A stretch of DNA of 5,159 bases, taken from positions 1 to 5,159 of the forward strand of contig JADFYX010000188.1 of the NCBI GenBank assembly GCA_015232795.1. The letters run 5' to 3'. A program made the position numbers and the translations under genes. Of this stretch, positions 1 to 4,554 are shown in pieces. Under the pieces are notes generated by a model, which made no database searches, was not told where the DNA came from, and saw only the letters and a list, made by a program, of their open reading frames with translations. This stretch comes from Magnetococcales bacterium (lineage in GTDB: Bacteria > Pseudomonadota > Magnetococcia > Magnetococcales > JADFYX01). Each line of letters opens with the position of its first letter. Within the stretch, counting starts at the first letter, position 1.

Positions 1-356
1 TGGTGGGAGTCGAACCCGCGTCCGAAACATGTATTCAACCCGGAAGATGCACGACTATTTTGCTGGTCTGATAGTTTCTTGGCCTTCGACCAGCTGACCT
101 TGAAACCTGCGTTACCTCGCAGTACTGGAAACCCCTTTATTTAGACCGGCCTGTTTAGTTCCGGCTTGATCATACCTTGTGGCTTCTGTTGCCGGGCCCA
201 GATCGGGACCCCGCACTTTACAACAGTTTAAGCTGCTGCGAGTGCCGGAGCGTAATGCTCGTCGTTAGCAATTATCAATTTTTGTCCATTACGGCGGTAC
301 AATACCGAGTCGCCTCCAAAGATCTTTCCACACCCCGTCGAAGCCGGTACACCCCC
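1..356 (-). ncRNA. ssrA: tmRNA (ssrA), one-piece, 3' end cut by window edge
   Basis: Transfer-messenger RNA rescues ribosomes stalled on broken mRNAs and tags the unfinished protein for proteolysis. On the minus strand the 5' end reads GGGGGUGUACCGGCUUCGAC, the conserved tmRNA start. The 3' end shows the T arm (GGGTTCGACTCCCACCA) with its T-loop TTCGACT. The 5' acceptor strand GGGGGUG should pair with a 3' strand beginning CA, and CA are exactly the last two bases inside the window. About nine bases (the rest of the acceptor strand plus the terminal ACCA) therefore lie beyond position 1. A tag reading frame sits in the middle, and the sequence between tag and T arm is long enough for the usual pseudoknots. 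The gene is in one piece, unlike the permuted two-piece form of most Alphaproteobacteria. Full length would be about 365 nt, normal for the family. It has its own promoter. The call is firm; only the 5' end could move by a base or so. Confidence 0.96.
228..269 (-). other. tmRNA tag-peptide reading frame (ANDEHYAPALAAA)
   Basis: The resume codon is GCT at 269-267. Reading from it gives Ala-Asn-Asp-Glu-His-Tyr-Ala-Pro-Ala-Leu-Ala-Ala-Ala followed by TAA at 230-228. The five bases before the resume codon are TAATT, with U at -5 and A at -4, as expected for setting the resume frame. The ANDE...YA start is typical of proteobacterial tags. The C-terminus is unusual: it ends Leu-Ala-Ala-Ala instead of the common Leu-Ala-Ala, the degron read by ClpXP and related proteases. 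The frame is unambiguous because the TAA lies in phase and other frames give no tag-like peptide. Confidence 0.9.
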
Positions 357-378
357 AACTTCATACTGATGTTTCATC

Positions 379-407
379 ATTGTAGCTACTTGATCGGCAA
401 TTTACAA
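379..407 (-). promoter_or_regulatory. sigma70-type promoter of ssrA
   Basis: On the minus strand the -35 box TTGTAA (407-402) and the -10 box TACAAT (384-379, five of six consensus matches) are separated by exactly 17 bp. Transcription would start near 372, giving a short 5' leader of about 16 nt before the mature tmRNA end at 356, to be removed by RNase P as usual. The rest of the 357-500 intergenic stretch is AT-rich and holds no reading frame I can support. Confidence 0.6.
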
Positions 408-473
408 TAACAATAACTCTGTTAAATAATTTAAATCGGTTGCTGTATTAGTTTTGTAAATAAAAATTACTAC

Positions 474-500
474 GGGGGTCCGGGGGAGAGTCCCAATGGG
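474..500. repeat. GC-rich remnant related to the serA-side stem-loop
   Basis: The plus strand reads GGGGGTCCGGGGGAGAGTCCC and ends at the glycosyltransferase stop codon. Its first 13 bases match, with one change, the start of the double stem-loop after serA when that one is read on the minus strand, so the two are in opposite orientation on either side of the glycosyltransferase. It can form only weak stems (GGGA-GAG-TCCC). It may act as a poor terminator or be a decayed copy of a dispersed intergenic repeat. The match is short, so common origin is tentative. Confidence 0.35.
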
Positions 501-1727
501 CTAATTATTCTTGGCCTGTTCAATCTCAAACATCCGATATATCAGCAGCCAACCCTCAACATCTGTATTGTGAGGTTCAGCCTGACCCAACCACCCCCAA
601 AGAGTTTGGCTGGCAATTTCAATGGGGATTTTTTCATAGTGGTTGTTGCTTGCATGGTGAATAAATTTTAGAGTGCGAAAAGGGTTGAACCAGTGGAAGA
701 ATTTTTTTTGGCACATTTTTACTGATGTGGTGTTATCGCGGATTTTCTCCATGGCTTGGCTGAAGTTGGCCTCTGCTAGATATTCTTTTAGAGATTGGGA
801 ATCCGGCTCTATTTGCTCTTGATATAGGCGGTGGGATTGTTGAAAAAACTGTTTTAAATCTTGGAACACCTTGGGGTCATATGTCAGGCGGATGGTTTCG
901 TCACCAGTTAGCCATTCGTCTATAGCTCTGCCTGTGCCAAAGGGTACTCTTAGTGAACTGCGGGGGGATGGGTTTACTTGGGTGTTGAAAATCTCGCTAA
1001 AACCTCCCAGAGCGATTATTTTTTGCAGGAAATAAAAATCTTCTCCTGCCTTACGGCGGTTCATGCCCCCTTGGGCTAGGTAGATATCGGCCCTTACTGC
1101 CATGGAGGAGCCTACTGTATGGTACGCTGCTGGATGACCAGCCCAGCGCAAACCCTGTCTATAGTAACGTAGATAAAGCTCATAGGCTGCTATTCCCAAG
1201 CGGTGTTGGGGGGCGAGGTTTTCTAATGGGTGGGCGTAGTTTATGGAGCAACCGGGGGTTTTTGGATTTGTTTTAAAATGGTTTATTAGGCTTATCAGGT
1301 AGTTTTTTTCTACTGTGCAATCGGCATCCAGGCAGATAATAGGACCGTTTGCATAGCCAGACTTTTGATAAAATTCGGCTGCTGCGTCCATTCCAATTTT
1401 TCTGGCTAAACCAACACCTGCATGTTTTTTGGGTAGATTTTGCTCGTTGTGGATTATGACTTCTAGATTTCTGTTTTGTTGTTGGGCTATCCACTCTTGG
1501 GTGGCTTTTAGGGTTGCTTGGTTTTGTTTTATTACTGCTTCTGTTGCGTCTTTGGCTGCGTTGATTACCAATCGCACTTGTACTGGGTCTTCTGGTTGTT
1601 GGCAATTAGCAAGAGAGTTTAGAGTTGTTATCAGGTCTGGCTCGTTGTGGCAGGGAATTACTATTATCAAAGCTGGGGGTGATTTTTTGTTTTGAATGTT
1701 AGCTGCTCTGTTTTGAATTTTTGGCAA
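501..1727 (-). CDS. Family-2 (GT-A fold) glycosyltransferase, target unknown
   Basis: A 408-residue protein with features of inverting GT2 enzymes, which transfer a sugar from a nucleotide-sugar to an acceptor. The N-terminus has the Rossmann-like strand LIIVIPCHNEP (about 20-30), whose HNE corresponds to the family's N-E nucleotide-binding motif. The metal-binding DXD-type motif is DADC at 134-137 after a hydrophobic strand. A GED motif at 228-230 (GEDFYFLQK) is the likely catalytic-base region, followed by PSPR...RVPFGTGRA at about 253-268. The last 130 residues are charged and helical-looking, with no family I recognise. There is no signal peptide or clear transmembrane segment, so it is probably cytosolic or membrane-peripheral. 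The start is TTG: an in-frame TAA lies three codons upstream and no ATG precedes the GT core. The ribosome site is weak (GGA, 9 nt upstream). It stands alone between serA and ssrA in the same direction, and no neighbour indicates its substrate. The superfamily is firm; the substrate is not. Confidence 0.85.
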   Translation of the reverse strand: MPKIQNRAANIQNKKSPPALIIVIPCHNEPDLITTLNSLANCQQPEDPVQVRLVINAAKDATEAVIKQNQATLKATQEWIAQQQNRNLEVIIHNEQNLPKKHAGVGLARKIGMDAAAEFYQKSGYANGPIICLDADCTVEKNYLISLINHFKTNPKTPGCSINYAHPLENLAPQHRLGIAAYELYLRYYRQGLRWAGHPAAYHTVGSSMAVRADIYLAQGGMNRRKAGEDFYFLQKIIALGGFSEIFNTQVNPSPRSSLRVPFGTGRAIDEWLTGDETIRLTYDPKVFQDLKQFFQQSHRLYQEQIEPDSQSLKEYLAEANFSQAMEKIRDNTTSVKMCQKKFFHWFNPFRTLKFIHHASNNHYEKIPIEIASQTLWGWLGQAEPHNTDVEGWLLIYRMFEIEQAKNN

Positions 1728-1761
1728 TGGAGTTTATCCGGCCTTTGTGTGGGTAACTTGT

Positions 1762-1812
1762 GCTCCATTGATGAAAAAATCCGGTGAGGCTGGATTTTCT
1801 CATCAATGGAGC
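1762..1812 (-). repeat. 21-bp inverted repeat (long hairpin) upstream of the glycosyltransferase
   Basis: Arms at 1762-1782 and 1792-1812 are complementary over 21 positions with one mismatch, around a 9-base loop. In the minus-strand RNA that mismatch becomes a G-U pair, so the stem is fully paired. It ends 35 nt before the TTG start codon of the glycosyltransferase. No U-run follows the stem on the minus strand, so it is not a normal intrinsic terminator. It could be a leader structure for the glycosyltransferase mRNA, a transcript-stabilising or decay-controlling hairpin, or a small dispersed inverted repeat. Confidence 0.75.
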
Positions 1813-1886
1813 TGATATACTTGCTGGGACTTTTTTTCGAAAAGTAAAAAAATAGTCTTTTTAAATCCGCTTTTAAAGATAAAACC

Positions 1887-1927
1887 TTGGGCTTTGCCCA
1901 AACCCACCAGGGAAATGATTCCCCTGG
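1887..1927 (-). terminator. Tandem stem-loops after serA, probable terminator
   Basis: Two stems lie in a row 33 nt past the serA stop. The first met by RNA polymerase pairs CCAGGG (1907-1912) with CCCTGG (1922-1927), with a short A-T extension. The second pairs TTGGGC (1887-1892) with GCCCAA (1896-1901) around a three-base loop. On the minus strand the second stem is followed by GGUUUUAUCUUU, so it resembles an intrinsic terminator. Paired GC-rich stem-loops starting GGGGGTCC are, as I recall, a recurring intergenic motif in several proteobacterial genomes, so this may also be a copy of a repeat. Confidence 0.55.
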
Positions 1928-1959
1928 ACCCCCACTAATACCGGCAAAACCCTCTTTTT

Positions 1960-3546
1960 TTAATATCTTACCAACTTGGCTTCTAAAACGCCATCTATGC
2001 TTGATAGTCTTGCCATTATTGCGTCTGGTACGTTTTGATCCACATTTACAAAGGCTATGGCTCTGCCTCCCATTCTTGTTCTGCCCAGATGAAAGTTTGC
2101 AATATTAATCTTGGCATCACCCAAAATCATGCCTACCTTACCAATCAAACCCGGTGAATCCTGATTGGCAATAAAAATCAGGTTGCCCTCTGGATTTGCC
2201 TCAATGGGAATTTCGTTCATAGCCACAACCCGTGGCAGATCGTTGTTAACCACAGCACCAGAGATACAGCGTTCGCGTTTTTCTGTGGTAATAGTTACAG
2301 TAATTAGCGAAGTAAAACCCTTTCTTGTGCGAGTTCTCGTAGACTCCACAACCTCAATACCACGCTCGTCAGCTATCAATGGAGCGTTTACCAGGTTAAC
2401 TCCATCCTGCAACATAGGCGTAAGCAGGCTGTTTAAAATTGTGTTGGTAATGGGTTTTCTGTTTAAATCTGCAACATCACCCTCATATAAAACCTCAATC
2501 CGCTTAACACCAGCTTCCGTCAACTGCCCCAATGTTGTGCCTAGTTTATCTGCCAAATTTAAAAACGGACGCAAAGTCGGTAGCTCGGATTCTGATACCG
2601 CAGGAATGTTCAACGCATTTTGCACTGTGCCGTTTAGCAGATAGTCGGAGATCTGCTCGGCAATCTGTACCGCAACATTTACCTGTGCTTCAGAGGTAGA
2701 TGCACCCAAATGGGGAGTGAAAACCACATTGTCAAACTCAAACAGTGGATTATCTACGGCAGGCTCCTTCTCAAAAACATCCAGACCAGCAGCATAAACC
2801 TTGCCCGATTTTAAGGCATCATAAAGGGCAGCTTCATCAAAAATGCCACCACGGGCGCAGTTAACCACAACAACACCATCTTTCATCTTAGAAAAAGCAT
2901 CGGCGTTGACTATATGTTTGGTTTTAGAAGTCAAAGGCGTGTGAACGGTGAGAAAATCAATTTTTGGCCAAAACTCATCCAAGGTTTCCGCCAGCTTAAT
3001 TCCCATCTCGTCGGCTTTTTGCTTAGAAATAAAAGGATCATAGGCCAGCACGTTCATCTTAAGACCTTGAAAACGCTCTACCACCAAACCCCCAATATTA
3101 CCCGTACCGATAATACCCAGGGTCTTGTTAAACAGCTCCTTACCCATAAAACGGCTTTTTTCCCATTTTCCCTGCCTTGTAGATGCAGTAGCTTCAGGAA
3201 TATGTCGTGCAGCAGCCAACATCAAGGCTACTGTCTGCTCGGCAGTTGTGGCGGTGTTGCCAAAGGGAGCGTTCATAACGATCACCCCCTGCTTGGATGC
3301 GGTGGGAATATCAACATTATCCACACCAATACCAGCCCGACCTATAACCTTCAGGTTGGTCGCAACACCTATTAAATCCGCCGTTAACTTTGTTGCCGAA
3401 CGAATAGCGATACCGTCATAATCAGGTAAAATCGCTTTTAGCTCGTCAACTGAAAGACCAGGACGAAAATCTACATCAAGACCCCGCTCACGGAAAATCT
3501 CTTCAGCACGGGGAGACATTTTATCGGATATAAGCACTTTTGGCAT
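1960..3546 (-). CDS. serA: D-3-phosphoglycerate dehydrogenase, long form with ACT domain
   Basis: This enzyme oxidises 3-phosphoglycerate to 3-phosphohydroxypyruvate with NAD+, the first committed step of serine synthesis, in the cytosol. The 528 residues match the usual length of the long form. The split substrate-binding domain covers about 1-100 and 285-315 (RAGIGVDNVDI at 70-80). The NAD-binding domain spans about 101-284, with GTGNIG at 147-152 and Asp170 at the end of the following strand. The catalytic residues expected for 2-hydroxyacid dehydrogenases are present: Arg232 in CARGG, Glu261 in EKEP and His279 in TPHLGAS. An intervening domain (about 317-445) and a C-terminal ACT domain (about 453-528, LIFIANQDSPGLIGKVG and FHLGR) complete it; the ACT domain is where serine feedback binds in many homologues. 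The start MPKVLISDKM is chosen because AAGGA lies 7 nt upstream and homologues begin there; the open frame runs 33 codons further but those encode the palindrome. It is divergent from thiD, with no other serine gene nearby. Confidence 0.97.
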   Translation of the reverse strand: MPKVLISDKMSPRAEEIFRERGLDVDFRPGLSVDELKAILPDYDGIAIRSATKLTADLIGVATNLKVIGRAGIGVDNVDIPTASKQGVIVMNAPFGNTATTAEQTVALMLAAARHIPEATASTRQGKWEKSRFMGKELFNKTLGIIGTGNIGGLVVERFQGLKMNVLAYDPFISKQKADEMGIKLAETLDEFWPKIDFLTVHTPLTSKTKHIVNADAFSKMKDGVVVVNCARGGIFDEAALYDALKSGKVYAAGLDVFEKEPAVDNPLFEFDNVVFTPHLGASTSEAQVNVAVQIAEQISDYLLNGTVQNALNIPAVSESELPTLRPFLNLADKLGTTLGQLTEAGVKRIEVLYEGDVADLNRKPITNTILNSLLTPMLQDGVNLVNAPLIADERGIEVVESTRTRTRKGFTSLITVTITTEKRERCISGAVVNNDLPRVVAMNEIPIEANPEGNLIFIANQDSPGLIGKVGMILGDAKINIANFHLGRTRMGGRAIAFVNVDQNVPDAIMARLSSIDGVLEAKLVRY

Positions 3547-3553
3547 ACTAAGT

Positions 3554-3558
3554 TCCTT
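3554..3558 (-). promoter_or_regulatory. Ribosome binding site deciding the serA start
   Basis: AAGGA on the minus strand lies 7 nt before the ATG at 3546-3544. It supports the 528-residue serA product over the longer frame starting at 3645, which has no comparable site and would translate through the intergenic palindrome. Confidence 0.7.
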
Positions 3559-3588
3559 TAATACAAGGTAACAATTGCATATAATCCC

Positions 3589-3630
3589 AGATTCGGCAGT
3601 TGGCGTTGCATGACGACAACTGCCGAATCT
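3589..3630. repeat. Perfect palindrome with 14-bp arms in the serA/thiD control region
   Basis: The left arm AGATTCGGCAGTTG (3589-3602) is the exact reverse complement of CAACTGCCGAATCT (3617-3630). Three more pairs (CGT 3604-3606 with ACG 3613-3615) close the inner loop after a mismatch. Four further pairs (3584-3587 with 3632-3635) extend it outside. It can be an operator bound by a dimeric regulator, an mRNA leader hairpin for serA, or a small REP-like element. The right arm plus three bases (CAACTGCCGAATCTAGG) recurs exactly at 4502-4518, which favours a dispersed element. Confidence 0.8.
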
Positions 3631-3638
3631 AGGATAAT
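3610..3638 (+). promoter_or_regulatory. Candidate thiD promoter
   Basis: A -35-like ATGACG (3610-3615, four of six matches to TTGACA) and a -10-like GATAAT (3633-3638, five of six matches to TATAAT) are spaced by 17 bp. The predicted start near 3645 gives a leader of about 52 nt before the thiD ATG. The spacer contains the right arm of the palindrome, so a protein bound there would block it. Consensus match only. Confidence 0.4.
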
Positions 3639-3666
3639 TATACACACATCATCCAGGCATAGAGAA
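3637..3666 (-). promoter_or_regulatory. Candidate serA promoter
   Basis: The minus strand has a perfect TATAAT (3642-3637). The only upstream -35 candidate is weak (TTCTCT, 3666-3661, 18 bp away, three of six matches). The predicted start is near 3630, which would place the palindrome at the very 5' end of the serA mRNA. Its -10 overlaps the candidate -10 of thiD on the other strand, so the two promoters could compete. The poor -35 suggests either an activator or a wrong assignment. Confidence 0.35.
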
Positions 3667-3674
3667 CTATCATA

Positions 3675-3680
3675 AGGAGG
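3675..3680 (+). promoter_or_regulatory. Strong but distant Shine-Dalgarno before thiD
   Basis: AGGAGG is a full-consensus ribosome site but ends 16 nt before the thiD ATG, well over the usual 5-10 nt. A TGA in frame at 3688-3690 rules out an earlier thiD start. A TTG at 3687, 6 nt after the site, opens a seven-codon frame in another phase ending in TAA at 3708-3710, past the thiD ATG. That might couple translation, or the spacing may simply be loose. Confidence 0.5.
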
Positions 3681-3696
3681 GAGTTGTTGACAAGTT

Positions 3697-4536
3697 ATGG
3701 TCACAACTAATTGGGCTAAAACAGCTCAAAACAGCAATAAAAAAATTCTCATAGTCGCTGGTTCTGATCCCACCGCAGGGGCTGGTGTACAGGCTGATCT
3801 AAAAACTATTACTGCTCTGGGTGGCTATGCCATGACGGTAATCACCGCAATTACTGTACAAGATACCAACAAGGTATATGAGGTAAAACCCGTTTCAGCA
3901 GATTTAGTAGCCCAGCAAATGGCGGTCTGTCTGGCAGATATTGGAGCAGATGCAATCAAGTTGGGCATGTTGGCAACTGCCGAAATTGTCGAAGCCGTTG
4001 CAGAGCAACTGGCAGCCCATCCCGATATTCCGGTAATTGCCGACCCGGTTTTAGCAGGAACAGGTGGTGGAGAGCTGCTTGATGGTTTGGGACGAGCTAA
4101 ATTTATGGACCTACTCCTGCCCCACATAGATTTAATTACTCCCAACGGCCCAGAAGCCCAAACCCTTACAGGTTTAGCCGTTAGAAACCAGCAAGAACAG
4201 GAGCAAGCTGCCAGAAAACTAGCCCAATACGGTTGTGGAGTTCTGTTGACCGGGGGCCATCTACCAGAAGAAAAAATTGTCGATCTTCTGCTAGATAAAG
4301 CTGGCAATCTCTATCCATTTGTCAGCCAACGTCTGCAAGGAGCAACATTTCATGGCACAGGTTGTACGTTGGCATCTGCAATTGCACTGCATATGGCCCG
4401 TGGAATCCCGCTCCATGAAGGGGTAGAATACGCCTTGGCTTATCTGCACAAAGCTATGGTTGGCAGTCTCGCCTTAGGAAGTGGACAGCGAATATTGCAA
4501 TCAACTGCCGAATCTAGGTTGAAACAGGATATTTAG
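3697..4536 (+). CDS. thiD: Hydroxymethylpyrimidine / phosphomethylpyrimidine kinase
   Basis: ThiD phosphorylates 4-amino-5-hydroxymethyl-2-methylpyrimidine and then its monophosphate to the diphosphate used to build thiamine phosphate; it is a cytosolic ribokinase-fold enzyme. The 279-residue protein has the family signature AGSDPTAGAGVQADLKT at 21-37, a substrate-side segment ITVQDTN at 52-58, DLITPNGPEA at 145-154, and the anion-hole and catalytic motif HGTGCTLASAIA at 219-230 with Cys223. The segment PVLAGTGGGELL (117-128) replaces the PVMxAKSG-type stretch I recall from classical ThiD; this is a variation, not clear damage. The ATG is forced by an upstream in-frame TGA. About 15 residues precede the first core strand. 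The C-terminal tail (RILQSTAESRLKQDI) does not look like the usual family ending, and part of it is encoded by a 17-bp copy of the intergenic palindrome arm. No other thiamine gene is present; the next gene begins 18 nt downstream, so the two are probably co-transcribed. Confidence 0.93.
   Translation: MVTTNWAKTAQNSNKKILIVAGSDPTAGAGVQADLKTITALGGYAMTVITAITVQDTNKVYEVKPVSADLVAQQMAVCLADIGADAIKLGMLATAEIVEAVAEQLAAHPDIPVIADPVLAGTGGGELLDGLGRAKFMDLLLPHIDLITPNGPEAQTLTGLAVRNQQEQEQAARKLAQYGCGVLLTGGHLPEEKIVDLLLDKAGNLYPFVSQRLQGATFHGTGCTLASAIALHMARGIPLHEGVEYALAYLHKAMVGSLALGSGQRILQSTAESRLKQDI
4502..4518 (+). repeat. 17-bp copy of the intergenic palindrome arm inside the thiD 3' end
   Basis: CAACTGCCGAATCTAGG is identical to 3617-3633. 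Here it lies in frame and covers the codons for Ser-Thr-Ala-Glu-Ser-Arg near the ThiD C-terminus. The opposite arm is absent around it, so it is a half element without the hairpin. Confidence 0.7.
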
Positions 4537-4554
4537 TTCGTGGGGGATTAAATC

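Noticed and set aside
177..410. 77-codon plus-strand open frame at the left end
   Set aside because: It runs antisense through the tmRNA gene and its promoter; the composition is explained by the RNA and no ribosome site is seen.
1828..1857. Weak A/T inverted repeat (GACT-T run and A run-TAGTC)
   Set aside because: The stem is nearly all A-T with a bulge in an AT-rich spacer; too weak to call a terminator or site.
3547..3645. N-terminal extension of serA by 33 codons
   Set aside because: Homologues start at MPKVLISDKM, a good ribosome site sits before it, and the extension is the intergenic palindrome in translation.
3687..3692. Perfect TTGACA resembling a -35 box
   Set aside because: A matching -10 would fall inside thiD after its start codon, so it cannot serve thiD; it is probably chance.
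3974..3984. Third occurrence of CAACTGCCGAA, inside thiD
   Set aside because: Only 11 bases match and they encode a normal ThiD segment (LATAEI), so chance is enough.
3825..4307. 160-codon minus-strand open frame opposite thiD
   Set aside because: It is a shadow of the thiD coding frame, Ser/Ala/Pro-rich without domain-like features or a ribosome site.
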